Notes: generated by a model from the sequence alone, not told the origin. A stretch of 64,000 bases of DNA from Bemisia tabaci (GCF_918797505.1 NC_092796.1:33552098-33616097); one strand, 5' to 3'. Numbered from the stretch's first letter, positions 32,935-44,345 are shown. Translations and numbers: made by a program.

Positions 32935-32996
32935 CGAGGAAATCTGCAGCGTCGCACACGGAGATACGTGGTTCCAGACTTCGGCCATCGATGTCC
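32935..32996. repeat. Family G right-end fragment
   Basis: GGAAATCTGCAGCGTCGCAC, GGAGATACGTGGTTCCAGAC and TCGGCCATCGATGTC follow the order of the right end at 32705-32758, diverged. No left partner found. Confidence 0.6.
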
Positions 32997-33393
32997 TCTT
33001 CGCTACTGATCGGATATTCAATTCCACCGATCTCTCAACTCACCACATAAAAATTAAAGGCAAACAACGGGAAATCGATGAAGTAAACATACGAGAAACA
33101 AATAAAAAACGCAGTCTCAAAGGACGAAAAGTTCGAGGATTTTCAAAACAGGGCAACACTAGAGCGAAATATCGGACGTTTATACGAGTTGAGACTCCCG
33201 CGCGTAGAAAATTTAAAACTGACTTAAATCCAATTAACCCGCCGTGTGCAGTGAGCGTTATCGGAAATGTAATTAGTGGCTAATTCCTTTGCTTTTCACC
33301 CTAACAACCTCAAAAGGGACGAATTGACCAATGAATCCGGATAAGGTTCGACGGAGGGGGGCGGCCGACCCGTCAAACCTGGTGTTTTCAATC
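32997..33393. other. Unique sequence, no gene seen
   Basis: No repeat or ORF of interest; a small GC-rich patch at 33350-33380. Confidence 0.4.
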
Positions 33394-33519
33394 GGACGTA
33401 TTTAAATCAAAAGGAACTATCCCCATGGCGACAAGAGCCCTGAGACCCATAAGAATGCATGCACGACAGGGCTCAAGTCGAATTGGAGATACATTCTTTT
33501 GATTTATATACGTTCAATT
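33394..33519. mobile_element. Family K MITE, copy 3
   Basis: TCGGACGTATTTAAATCAAA at the left and TTTGATTTATATACGTTCAA at the right; AGGAACTATCCCCATGG pairs with a decayed TGGAGATACATTC. Flanks AATC and AATT. Confidence 0.75.
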
Positions 33520-34504
33520 ATAGGCCTCCACAATCCGTGCGGTTTGAGGGTTAATGCGTTGACGCGCTAGGCATGCGTATAAAAGGATTAATCGCCATAC
33601 CGAGAGGTATTCCCGTCACTTATTGTGCAAACTTCTTTGAAAAATGTATCAATAATCTCATTCCTGCCCTCCGCAAATCGGATTGTCGAGGCTCTTCTTA
33701 CTCGGAGGAGAAAATAAAATATTCCCGACAAGTTCATGAATGCGCAAGTAATCTCATAGATTTGTGATATCGTGAATGATTCGCGTCAGCCACGAGCGAG
33801 TTTTGCAAAACGGCTAGACATAAGCGGTTATAGATCCTCATGATTGTGGGTACCGAGTTTAGAACTGCATAAGGGGTCTGCGAATAGGGGGGGGGGGGGT
33901 GTCCAACCCTCCTCTTGATAATTTTGAAAGTTGAACCTCGCACGGATGCCATTTCGGCGTATTTTCCACTAAAACTATCCCAGTATTGATGATAACAAAT
34001 TCATCGATCTCATAATTTATTTTAATATTTTCTGTCCACTTTTCTTCTGTCTCTTTTTCGTTAACAGAAAATGTAGGAGAAATAAGAAAATGCTACTCTA
34101 GAATTTTAGATAATCTCCATTCTTATGCAGCCTGAGAAACTACGGAATTCCACGAGAACTATATGGCACATAGGCATCTATAGTGAGTAAGTCCTCAAAA
34201 TCAAGAATCCCGGATTGGTAGAAAATAAGTCTAGTTTTGCCACTTACATAGTCCCAAAAGTATTGGCAACTTTAACGGAACTGGACTTCTTAGCAAATTA
34301 GGGTCATGTTGAAATTGTTCCCAGGAGTAATTTTTCGCAATGAACGATTGCGACAATAATAAAGGGCAACGTGAACTGAATGCAGAGGAGAAGGAAGGGA
34401 TTTCTATTGATTGGCTAGGGTATATAATATAAGCGCTTATTTCAGTAGATACCTCAAATAATTTGGAAAACGCTGTACTGATTAATAATTATAATGAGTG
34501 GATG
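33520..34504. other. Unique AT-rich sequence, no gene seen
   Basis: A G run of about 11 lies at 33888-33898. No convincing ORF. Confidence 0.4.
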
Positions 34505-34616
34505 ACTTTTTTATATCGAAAAAGCAAAGATACTTTTTTATACCGAAAAAGCAAGGATACTTTTTTATACCGAAAAAGCAAAGATTCTTCTTTATACCGA
34601 AAAAGCAAAGATACTT
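34505..34616 (+). repeat. 27-bp in-frame minisatellite (about 4 units)
   Basis: ACTTTTTTATATCGAAAAAG plus CAAAGAT recurs at 34505, 34532, 34559 and 34586, a fifth unit starting at 34613. Being 27 bp, it stays in frame and gives a nonapeptide repeat TFLYRKSKD inside a 64-codon ORF (34463-34657). Units differ at two or three bases, including a change TF to SS in unit 4. Coding is unproven: there is no known family with this repeat, and an open multiple-of-three repeat is expected by chance. Confidence 0.8.
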
Positions 34617-34789
34617 TTTTCCTTCAGGACGAAAGACATATAAAAACACGAAGTTAAGCAACGTCTAATGTAATAGCTAATTCTAGTTAAATTCATCTAC
34701 TTTTCTTGTTCGCTCATACTCTCAACACAAAACAGCTCTTTTGCCTCTGGCGTTAAATTCGTAATCCGTCGCACGGCCTCTTGACACGA

Positions 34790-35136
34790 AGCCCGGCTTT
34801 CAAACACTGCAGCGAGCTCCCGCCCGTCTCGAATAATGTCCCGCGCCTTAGCTGCGCAGGAAAAGGAGAGTGTACTGGAGAGAGGTTGGCGAGGGGGGGC
34901 TCGGTCCGAAGAACTCGGAAGGAAGAGTAGCGTGCCGGAGGAAAATTATTGCAAGAAAAACAGCCTAGAGCGGGTGAGAGGCGAAAGGCGTAGGAGGAAA
35001 GCGGGGGGGGCGAGAGGGAAGAGGGAGGGGGGCGCGAAACGGGGGATGCTGGGATGAACCGGCGAGGATAGGGGCGCGCGGAGGGGGCGCCCCCGTCGCC
35101 CCCTCCGCACGGGAGGGGATGGCCGGCCGTCGCCCG
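34790..35136. other. CpG-rich island ending in a strong splice donor
   Basis: Purine-rich, GC-rich DNA ends in CGCCCG|GTAAGTATTC at 35137, a near-perfect 5' splice site on the plus strand, after which the composition changes within tens of bases. This is the arrangement expected of a first (possibly untranslated) exon. The ORFs on both strands (73 and 135 codons) are compositionally biased and overlap, so none is annotated. Confidence 0.3.
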
Positions 35137-36300
35137 GTAAGTATTCTTACATCTGGTCACTGACAGATGATCTAAGATAACGCCGTCCGAAATATGTTGC
35201 CCGTCGGACTAAGTTACGGTTTGCGTCTTTCCCCGCCCGCCCTCCCGTCTGCCGCTCGCTCGCCAGCGCTCGACGCTCATGAATGCCGGATAAACTCGGT
35301 TCAGATGGAATGGAACCCCATCATGACTGGAGTTCCCACGGAGAGGGAGAGAGTGTTGGACTGGTTTTGTGTTCACGTCATTCTTGCGGTTCACCTATCG
35401 ACACAAGCATGTTCAATGGTTCCGGTTAGAGTACGTATATAGGGAGAGTATTTTTATACGTTCTAAGTGTAGTTGATTTATCGGCCCTCGTGATAGACCA
35501 TATCGTGCCGGGTGCAACTGAACTTCTTTTCTCAGCGCAAGGTATCCATATGGTGCTGTAAAAATTCTGAAAAACAATTCGGCCACTTGAACCGCAGGAC
35601 AGTGGACCGTTTCGTGTGCTTTTTGTTTAATGTAACCGAACTTTCTCCAAGAAAGCCAAGTATCAGAAATGAACTGGATTCCGCCATGCAGAACTGTAAG
35701 AACTGGCTCATCCAAAAAATCACACACTTGCATAGGGGTACAGTAACACATGCACTGGTTTTGAAATGCGTCAGAAATAATAGTTCCCCATTGCAAAATG
35801 TAGTCCAGATAGTTTGGTAGAAAGAACGGAGACAGCGTTTACTATAACGCAGATCGTAATTTTCCAGAAAAGAGAAAGTATCTCCATTCTGGGGTTTATA
35901 TATTATAAATAAAAATAAGTCTGTACCAGTACGGGTTTGAATAGTTTTTGATTTTTGTCCAGGATTGGAAGAAAAATCGATGGAAGAAATTTTTAGTAAG
36001 GAAGTTTCATCAGTTTCCTGGTGAAAAACATAAATTACGAGCCAAAATTTTGCAACGTCGAAAAGAAGTTACGTTCTTTCGCCTATGCAACGAGGAGTTA
36101 CGTGGATCGAACAGTGCGGTAGGTGCAGGGCACTGTACTACAGCTCCTGTGACTGAACTTTTTTCTAGGCGCACCCGATAGTTTGACTCCACGGAAAGTT
36201 CAAGGGAGTTTTCCCGCCTTTTTTACCGCCCGGAAACGGTGTAATTTATCATTCTTAACGGTTCAATTTTCCGGCATCGTTGAACAGGAAGAAAGCTCGC
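35137..36300. other. Unique sequence with a family Q end
   Basis: At about 35770-35815, AGAAATAATAGTTCCCCATT and GCAAAATGTAGTCCAGA match the family Q terminus. At 36045-36090, TTTGCAACGTCGAAAAGAAG resembles a family A right end but is too diverged. No gene assigned. Confidence 0.4.
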
Positions 36301-36835
36301 CGCTGCGACCGGCAACCGCCGAGGCGACTAATTCGACCGAGGCGGGAAAAGGAGGAAGTGGAAATGCTAACGACAAACGCCGCAACTGCACCGAGCGGAA
36401 TCGGTATCTGCCCCATTTCACCCGCGCTAACCACGCAAAAAACACCCAACTCCAATTGAAAACCACCGGAACCGACGCGGTTTTTACAGAATTAAGAGTC
36501 TCGGATTCGGGTTCCGAGTCAAAGACGCGATCGCCGGCGAGGAAAACGCCCAAGATTTCCGCGGAAAACTAGCATCGCGGCCGGGGCATAACTGAGCCAA
36601 TTACCCGGCCGTGGAGGCGCGGAGCCAGGGCCGGAGGGAGGGTTTTTTTAGGTTAGGATCCCGGCATCCGTCGGCCTGGATCCTGCTCGAGGGAGCCCGC
36701 CCGCCGCTCGCACTCGCGTCACCATGGCAACCGCGGCTGCGGCGAGACATCCCTGTTGCCGCCCTTTTCCCGCAGCGCCCAAGTGTTGCACATTCCGATG
36801 TTCACGACACGAGAGGTCGAGACGGTTGTCGCATT
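36301..36835. other. CpG-rich patch, no gene assigned
   Basis: Both strands hold frames of 94-129 codons here; mutual overlap and S/T/R/A-rich content point to composition. No splice donor of comparable quality was noticed. Confidence 0.3.
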
Positions 36836-37405
36836 CGGATGTGTGCCTCAGCTTGGTGCGCCTTCAATTTTAATGATACTTCGAGCACCACTTAGGAGTT
36901 AGTTTAGTTGCGTGACCTAACCGAATCCAACATAGCCTCAACATAGCGTTATCGCTGCGCAATGGGGTTTGTTCGTCGAGATGCGTGCCTCAGCTTGGTG
37001 CGCCTTCAATTTTGGTGATACTTCGAGGTTCACTGCGGAGTTAGTTTAGTTGCGTGACCTAACCGAACCCAACATAGCCTGAGCACAGCGCTATCACAGC
37101 GCATTCGGATATGTGCTGCTTGTCGAGATGCGTGCCTGAGCTTGATGCGCCTTCAATTTTTGTGATACTTTAAGCACCACTTAGGAGTTAGTTTAGTTGC
37201 GTGACCTAACCGAACCCAACATAGCTTGAACACAGCGTTATCGCAGCGCATTCGGATGAGCGCTTGAAGAGGTGCACGCCTCAGCTTGGTGCGCCTTCAA
37301 TTTTGGTGATACTTCAAACACCGCTACGGAGTTAGTTTAGTTGCGTGACCTAACCGAACCTAACATGGACAGAACGTTGCGCTATCGCTGCGCGCGGCTC
37401 ATTTT
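36836..37405. repeat. Tandem repeat, four units of about 144 bp
   Basis: GCCTCAGCTTGGTGCGCCTT starts at 36845, 36987, 37134 (variant) and 37278 (spacing 142, 147, 144). Each unit continues CAATTTTxxTGATACTTCxA, GAGTTAGTTTAGTTGCGTGA, CCTAACCGAAxCxAACATAG and GCGxTATCGCxGCGCATTCG. The last unit decays after 37390. Confidence 0.9.
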
Positions 37406-38190
37406 GGTGCAATTTCAGTTCAGGATAATATTTCAAACTTCCTCTCAAGTTATTTTAGATGCGAGCCGAGATGAAACATTCAAAGAAATTTGAAACCTAT
37501 TAATCTGGCTGACTAAAACAGGGTCTCAGCCAAAAAAAAAAAAAGAAAGAAAGAAATCAAAACCCAATTCTGGCAGTTTGGGGTTACTTGCGACAAAGAG
37601 GTTAAGGAGTCTCCGTCCACAGGGAACATTTTTTCGAGTCGGGTCAAGAAACCAATCATTTTGACCAAAATCACTTTACTTCCTCACTAATATAAACTCT
37701 AGGCAGTAAAATTGATTTTTGGTTTTGAAAAAGGAAATTAAATTGTATTTTAATTAAAGTATGTAGAAACTAGAACATGGTAAACTACCACCAGTACTTT
37801 TTTTCTATTAGAACTACATTAGCTCATAGGTACCCTTTTACGTGGAGGGTGACATTTTAACACTTTTCCTCTGCAGAATAAATAACCGCAATATGCGCTT
37901 TTGCAGATATCTTTTTTTCAACCTTTTTGTCCTTTCCCCTCTCCAAACCCTTACCTATCGGGCAAGAGGCACGATCATCCAACCGCCGCACAGTGGAGCA
38001 AATCATTTATGGGCATCGAACATGAAATTCTTGGCGGAAACTTACAATTCTGATGATTATATTGTCACGGAACAAATTTTAAGGGGTGATTTTTGAAATG
38101 AATTTTATAAAGAAAGAAACGGAGCCACTTTTGAAACTTTAGGTATCGTATTGATAAAATTATGAGCTTCAAAAGGTTTCACATCACATC
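37406..38190. other. AT-rich stretch, no gene seen
   Basis: An A/G simple tract at 37532-37556. The 84-codon plus frame at 37842 has no recognised domain. Confidence 0.4.
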
Positions 38191-38340
38191 CAGTGGCTTT
38201 GCGTGCTTTGCAATAAATCGTTTGACCTGCCATTTAAATCTATGAAAAAGTATTGATAAACAGGGTATTGGCAACGAACATCTGAATAATCGATTCTTTA
38301 CCACAAGCTCAAATGGGGAAATAGCGATAATTCACCACTG
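38191..38340. mobile_element. Family C hAT-like MITE, 150 bp
   Basis: CAGTGGCTTTGCGTGCTTTG at the left, ending GATAATTCACCACTG. Flanks ATCACATC and ATCATGTC agree at 6 of 8 positions, consistent with an aged 8-bp duplication. Same interior as the tandem array. Confidence 0.85.
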
Positions 38341-38881
38341 ATCATGTCGGATCCTTCCTCGTTCCACTGTGCGCCTTTGCCGGTGACCTTATAACGTCCT
38401 GTCTCCTGTCCCTGAAGTCGTATCCGACGACAGAATAAACACGGCGGCCAGCGTGATAATACTGCGCCACACTCCGTCCGTGCTGGCCTGCGGCGTTATT
38501 AATTACACGAATCGGAGCTCGCGGTGGGGGTGGGGTGGGAGAGGGGCTGTATATTAGCCGTAAGCCCAACCCACAATTAATGATGTGCGAGCCGGACAAT
38601 TACCGGCCGTGTGTGGAAATAAAAGTTTTGGAGTCGCTCCAGAAAGTTTTCGGAATAACTCTCGCCGTAAGCTTCTTCCCTGAAATTAGTTGACTGGCCG
38701 CCGAGACAGGGCTAACTGAGCGGGAGATAAGGGTCCTCCGCGTGGTTGCCGAATCAGCGGGCTGATTATTAAAATCGATGGACAAAGCTATAGACAAAGA
38801 GGGCACGGAGCGATCATGTTGGTGGAAGTGGGTGGTTACCAGTTGCGATATATAGATTGATCTAGCGTATTTAGACCTATG

Positions 38882-39134
38882 CTGCCGTGCTAAGGAAGAA
38901 CGCCGTATGAGCCATCAGGCGTTGCCAAATTTCATTCGAAAAACAAAACAATTCCTGGCAAACTTATGAATATTTTCCTTCCAATTTTTCAGGAAATTTT
39001 GTTCGCAATTTCGCCTAAAGATTCTGAAAATTTAAAGGAAAAATATTCATACTTTTCCTCAAAAATAAGCATTTTACCGAAGGAAATTTGGCAACTCTCA
39101 AATGTTCATACGTTGTTCTTCCTTAGCAATGCAG
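38882..39134. mobile_element. Family A MITE, copy 13, nested in C
   Basis: CTGCCGTGCTAAGGAAGAAC at the left, TTGTTCTTCCTTAGCAATGCAG at the right. Flanks TATG and TATA: other C copies read CCTATGGAAAAGGATCG here, so the duplicated target was TATG. Confidence 0.92.
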
Positions 39135-39180
39135 TATAGATGAGGATCGATGAATAGGGTGTTCCCAACGATCACCTTAA

Positions 39181-39282
39181 CGGCTCGGCTTCGATTCCCG
39201 GACAGATGACCACCATCACTCGACTTTGATGGCCACAACGGTTGCCTGGGATTTACCGTATAGTAGGGACTGAGAGGATGGA
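39181..39282 (+). mobile_element. SINE fragment nested in C
   Basis: GGCTTCGATTCCCGGACAG is a B-box region, followed by GGTTGCCTGGGATTxxCCGT and GTAGGGACTGAGAG, matching 6848-6935 in SINE copy 1. Both ends are truncated relative to copy 1; it interrupts family C between CACCTTAA and TTCTTTACC. Confidence 0.75.
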
Positions 39283-39638
39283 CTTCTTTACCACAGCTCA
39301 AGTTGGAAAATCTCGATAATCGACTATCTAACTCCTCGCCACTTGTGGTTACAATGGACTAAGGAGTAATAGAGTAACTAACGGACTCCCCTAGGAGATC
39401 ATGTAGTTATTAATCTATCATTTTCGCACTCAGTCTAGCAGCCACCCATTTCAACCAACAGGATCGCTCTATGTCCCTTTACCGTCTTTAAATATAACGT
39501 GAAATGCAATTAGGCCGACCGGTTAGTTCGTCCAAAGTATCTGCTTGCAACGTCCGCCAGTATGGATCCTGATAGCTCCGTAAGGCTTAAAATAACTGAG
39601 TAAATTATTGCAAATTATTAAAATAATTATTGAAAATT

Positions 39639-39865
39639 TGGATGATTATTGAAATTTGTAAACAAAGCAATAGTCAAAAAGGAAACGGAGAGATTCTATT
39701 GGTTGACCCATGTGGTTGTTACAGACAGAGAGGGAAAATTGTGGACTAACTTTCCTCTCGTGGATTTTTGTTGGTTGCCTCATTTGTCCATTGCAACCGC
39801 CCACTTCCACCAAGTTTTCTTTTTCGATCGCTTTGTCTATCAAATTCCAATCATCAGCCCGCAGA
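39639..39865. mobile_element. Family B MITE, copy 5
   Basis: GATGATTATTGAAATTTG at the left, AAATTCCAATCATCAGCCCG at the right; GATTCTATTGGTTGACCCAT, GTGGACTAAC and GTCCATTGCAACCGCCCACT inside. Small ORFs on both strands are by-products of the palindrome. Confidence 0.8.
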
Positions 39866-40400
39866 AATGGATCCTTCCAAGACCATATTCTCTCTTATGA
39901 GAGATCTCTAGTTCAGTGAGTGTTCAAAGCTCTAATGATGGATTCCAGGGGTTTTCTTGAAACCGATTGAGCGATTAAGGGCTCCGAAAGGAGCAGTCGA
40001 AACTATCGAGAATGGAGTCGCGGGAGCAGAAGATATTACGGCCACTTCAACGGGCGAAACAATAAAACGCCTTTTGTCATTTGCGTTGATGGCGCGGCCG
40101 AGCGGCACTTTATTAAGCAATTGCGAGTGCCAAAATGAGGCCAAGTTAAATGGGACCATTATGAAAATTCCGTCGCCGGAACTAGGTAGTAGTTGCTCAA
40201 CTATCAACAAGTTTTGGCTCCGAGCCAGCCATTCAAAGTTACTGCCTCGAAATGGACATGGAGCGATTTCCACATTTGCCCCCCCCCCCCCTCTCAGGCC
40301 CATGGGACATCGAGTAATCACAGAAGGTATAGGAGTTTGGCGGACATTTCGCGTCATTGCATGACGTCACATAAAGATTGAAAAGAGTTCCGATTCGCGA
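39866..40400. other. Segment with overlapping long ORFs on both strands
   Basis: A plus frame (39957-40364, 135 codons) and a minus frame (39932-40357, 141 codons) overlap almost fully. Neither has a recognised domain. Balanced composition and parallel openness could mark an eroded coding sequence of an element, but this cannot be decided by eye. A run of 12 C lies at 40280-40291. Confidence 0.25.
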
Positions 40401-41748
40401 AGAGAATAATGATGGGCTCAACTCTATATAATATAGAATTAATTCTTTTGGTTCATTTTAGATGCAACATATGTGCTGTTAGTGCCCTCATGCAGATGGG
40501 TGCTTTTTTAAATGCGCCATACAGATTGGTTAGTACATCTGTGACATGCGGTCCATTTAAAACAAAACAGTGGCTTGGTCGAGTTTTTTCAGTTTTCGAA
40601 TCAATGGTCGGATAAAAAATCACCGAAACGTGCCATAGATAAAATGTCAATGGATTAAGCTTTTTCCTAGCTGGTCCTGGCACCAACCGACAAAGAGCCA
40701 ACCATCTTCTAGCGATCAGATAAAGTTGTCAACTTTGTTTTTTGGCGCCAAAATCCGGTGGAGAGACGGTTAAACCTATCAACTTTTCTCCGGCGGCACT
40801 AAAGAATCCCTTCGGGGTTTCTCCATCTGAGTATCTCCAAAAACTTAACGGTGTCACTATTTTTGTTTAAATTGGACTGCATCACTCAAGAAGGAGAGAC
40901 TTTTTGTGGCTCACATGAAAAAAGACCTAACTACACGATTAAACAATAAAATTGACACACATCATGTTTCTAAAATGAGCCAGTGAAGTATTTCCTTGTG
41001 TTACAGCGCGGTCCTAATCAGCGTTAAGCTCATAAAAGAACCCTTAAATTTGAAGTCATAATGCCAAACAATGAGGGAGTCCACAAGTCAATATTCAGTC
41101 GATTTCTCCATCTACAGAGAGAGAATAAGGGATGTATATACAAGTAGGCTTCCCCGTGACTGTTGGCTAAAAATTGACCACTGCCTTTGATGATGTCTCT
41201 TTGACTCTGTATAAGATTTCGGTGATTATCTAAAAAATTGCCCAACTGTGAGGAATGAAATTCAAACTTTCTTGGACATTCCCAATAACATTTTACACAT
41301 GGAAGTCAATCCTTGACATTCCTAGTTTTGTTCATCATGTAATCATAAATAAATTGTGTACTTTTCTATAAAACCACATGCCCTTAAAAATTATATGGTC
41401 ACAGGGAAGAAATATTTTGTTCGTCTTATTTGACTTTTTATTCATAGGGCTGCGTAACATAACATGTATTGGTTGCTGACTAGGCACCATAGTTACCTCT
41501 AATAACGAATGCAGTTTTGCAAGAAAGTTCAAATAATTGTCCTTCGGCCCATAAAATTCTTAATGAGCACTCAAAACATACTTCAAGATTAGCAACTTTT
41601 ACTCTTCTAAGTTATTTCTTAACTTCAAGCATTGTTTATTAATCATGAACAAGTTTAAATCTCCTCGAAGGAACTCACCCGGATAAGTTAACTAGATAGT
41701 TCAATTGTGAGCTCTCCATTAATTTTCTCTGTTTACTCCGTCGCCCTC
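40401..41748. other. Unique sequence, no gene assigned
   Basis: Opposing frames of 68 and 82 codons overlap at 40409-40701. TTTTGGTTCATTTTAG at 40446-40461 resembles a splice acceptor but leads into an early stop in one frame. No repeat recognised. Confidence 0.35.
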
Positions 41749-41850
41749 CTGATAAAAGGACGTAACTAAACTTCACGATAACCCTTGTAGTCCACATAAC
41801 CTAATGTTATTGTGGGCTCAACTTTAAATGTAGTTACACCCTTCTGCCAG
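41749..41850. mobile_element. Family M foldback, copy 2 (102 bp)
   Basis: CTGATAAAAGGACGTAACTA faces TAGTTACACCCTTCTGCCAG. Resembles the longer copy at 62819-62968 (AAGGGCGTAACTACA shared). Confidence 0.65.
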
Positions 41851-43550
41851 CTGAGCGATGACTTAATTACGAATAGTTCAAGTTCAGTTTGTAATCTGTA
41901 GTAAAGCCACTAGTTTACTCCACTTTCTTTTCTCCGTGGCAAGAAGACATTGCTTTTCATTCTTACTTGTTATCGAGAAAATCATGAGGAACAATTTGTA
42001 AGAATGAACTTAATTTTTATTTAAATTAAAATTACCGATGGAAAGGGTTAAAGTGTATTTAATTTGATATCTCACTTACTCTGTGAACGCGAATCAACGA
42101 ATATAATCAAAATGGTTATGATAGAGTCTACATACATAGCTTGAAGACATAAAATTACTTCTGTTATTAATTTATATTTTAGGATAAATTATGTATGAAA
42201 TAAAGCTTTGTTTCGGGGCAGTTTCATTTAAACGTGTCTGGGATGAACCTCGAGCTGTCAATGAACTGCAATGAACACTCAGGAAAGTTTCAACTGAATC
42301 ACAATCGACAAGCAATTCGTATTATCGTCTGAAAAAAAAGTTTCCGTTGCCCATTAAGTTCATAGTTGCTATGTATTAAAAATGAACAAAAAAGACTGAT
42401 GAAAAACTAATCTTGCTAATCCATCTTCGTTGAAATACCTTTACTAGATTCCTGCGAGAGCTCTCACCAGATCCTTGTGTTAAGATCACATTTCTCACAA
42501 CAAAAACTGAACCAAAAGTCGACGATTGAATCAAGGGAGCCTACTTTTATCATTGCGCACGCCAACAGCAAATTTACGGAAAGGAAAGAAATGAAAAATA
42601 CATAAAGAGATGAAAAATTAACAAAAAAATATATTTATAGAACGTAAATAAGATGAACCGAGCCGTGAGATGAATGAGTGATGCATTCAAAGAAGAAAAA
42701 GAAAAAGGAGTAGAACTGGAATTATGATCGATGTAGAATGAAAATAGTTTGGTTTAGGAAAAAGAATTCTACATATTTGCATCTAAGGTCAAAGTATTAT
42801 ATTTAAGCCACCAAAAACAACATTAAGGCGAGATATAAAGGATGACTATGACTTTCATTTGTGGCACAACTGATTTTAAAGTCACTATTTATGTCGAACT
42901 TGCCATTATCCCCCAGCTTTTATCGAATTAATTTAAAGGAGTCACAGCCACCCTTTTCTGGGCTTTATCAACCCCTAAGCATTGGCAATTTTAGGCGATC
43001 TTTCACATGAAAAAGCACTGAGAAAAATAGACCTAGAAGTGAAATGATAAATTCAGATCGACAGGGACGATTCTGGGGAAAACGGGGGAAAGGTTTCTAC
43101 CCCGAGCCCCCTTCATTTGAAATCTCGACAACTTGAACTACAAACTCCAGTTTCACTGGATATGAACCGCCTTTTTTTGAGTCCCATTTACTCCGAACGA
43201 TGGCCATTTGGGGGATATGAAAACGCACTGATGATATAGAAGTGATATATGTTCAAATTTGGAAATATTTTTGAGAAAAATGTTCTATTCACCAAGCCCT
43301 ATTCACTGTCAGACTCGACACCCTGAATTCAAAACCACCCTTAAACCAGGAACTTAATAATCAAACCTAACACGGAGAAAGGGCGCAAACAAAACGATGA
43401 GAGCAGAGGAGATAATCAGGGATGATGAATTAAAATCCGAGGGAAAAAATGGGAGTGCACTGAGAGGGTGGAAAAAATAATAATAACAAAAACGCAAGGG
43501 TTTAAAAATAAGACAAAGAGGATAAACTCAGGGGGTTGGGGGGCACTCAC
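41851..43550. other. Unique AT-rich sequence, longest stretch free of recognised repeats
   Basis: About 1.7 kb with no ORF above 60 codons until 43416 and no recognised transposon or tandem repeat, which is unusual here. It could be an intron or long UTR attached to the CpG-rich segment that begins at 43551, where CACTCACATGAACC on the plus strand reads as a GTGAGTG splice donor on the minus strand. Confidence 0.35.
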
Positions 43551-43773
43551 ATGAACCGGGTTTAAAAATGACGAGCGAATTCGGGGGCTTGCGGGGCGGG
43601 GGTTTTGAGACTGAGGGCGGGGGGAGTGCGCGGTCGGAGCGAGTGCTGGCAGGTGAGACACGGACCAACACTCAAGCTAGACTAAACGGGCACGTCGGGC
43701 AGTCATGTGCGGGTTCCGGATCCGGCTCCGGAATCTTCCCGCGAACGAGTCCGCTGCTGCATCGATCACGGCC
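43551..43773. other. CpG-rich island with splice donors on both strands
   Basis: Minus strand: TTCAT|GTGAGTG at 43550; plus strand: GGCAG|GTGAGACA at 43653. Sharp composition change on both sides. Possible promoter/first exon region; strand undecided. ORFs present are arginine/glycine-rich and not recognised. Confidence 0.3.
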
Positions 43774-44345
43774 GCGCTTCCGGATTTACGTCTCAGTTCC
43801 GGAACTCTCCCCGGAATTTTCAAACTCGCGGAATAACCCGGGAGTACAGAGATGAAGAGTAACACTGATGTTGCTGAATTTCATTTTTGGTATTTTTACA
43901 GTGTTTAACGTGTTTCACGCGCGCTTCCGGATTTACGTCTCGGTTCCGGAACTCTCCCCGGAATTTTCAAATGCGCGGAATAACCCGGGAGTACAGAGAT
44001 GCAGAGCAAGACTTCATGTTGCTGAATTTCATTTTTGGTATTTTTACAGTGTTTAACGTGTTTTACGCGCGCTTCCGGATCTACGTCTCAGCTCCGGAAC
44101 TCGCCCGGAATTTACATATTCGCGCAATATCCCGAGAGTACAGAGATGTAGAATAACATTGATGTTGCTGAATTTCAGTTTTGGGATTTTCACTGTGTTT
44201 AACGTGTTTCACGCGCGCCTCCGGATTTCTGTCTCCGTTCTGGAACTTAATACTGACTTAGTCGGATTCTCGGAATAACCTGGGAGTCCAAAGATGTAGA
44301 ATAAAACTTGATGTTGCTGATGTTCATTTTTGGCTCTTTCGCCGT
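43774..44345. repeat. Tandem repeat, four units of about 147 bp
   Basis: GCGCTTCCGGATTTACGTCT begins at 43774, 43921, 44069 and (as GCGCCTCCGG) 44215. Each unit has CAGTTCCGGAACTCTCCCCG, AATAACCCGGGAGTACAGAG, TTGCTGAATTTCATTTTTGG and GTGTTTAACGTGTTTxACGC. The fourth is the most diverged and fades after 44330. ORFs of 62-95 codons here are by-products. Confidence 0.92.

Larger units (their letters stand above)
38840..39344. mobile_element. Family C hAT-like MITE nested in B, 8-bp duplication
   Basis: CAGTTGCGATATATAGATTG at the left, CTATCTAACTCCTCGCCACTT at the right. GTGGTTAC flanks both ends exactly (38832-38839, 39345-39352). Removing the two insertions leaves about 150 bp in the usual C order (ATTTAGACCTAT, GATCGATGAATAGGGTGTTC, TTCTTTACCACAGCTCAA). 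Confidence 0.9.
38755..39522. mobile_element. Family B MITE, copy 4, host of a nested stack
   Basis: CAGCGGGCTGATTATTAAAA at the left; right part from TGGACTAAGGAGTAATAGAG to about 39522, with CACCCATTTCAACCAACAGG and a decayed terminus. Inside GTGGGTGGTTAC it is split by family C (38840-39344), which in turn holds family A (38882-39134) and a SINE fragment (39181-39282). Confidence 0.8.

Noticed and set aside
34753..35160. 135-codon proline-rich minus-strand ORF
   Set aside because: Proline/serine runs come from G/C tracts and the plus strand is open too; the splice donor at 35137 on the other strand is a better reading.
39932..40364. Overlapping ORF pair of 141 (-) and 135 (+) codons as a gene
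   Set aside because: No recognised domain and no basis for choosing a strand; kept only as a described stretch.
43568..44156. ORFs of 62-95 codons over the 147-bp repeat
   Set aside because: 147 is divisible by three, so the tandem repeat keeps frames open; translations repeat with the DNA unit.
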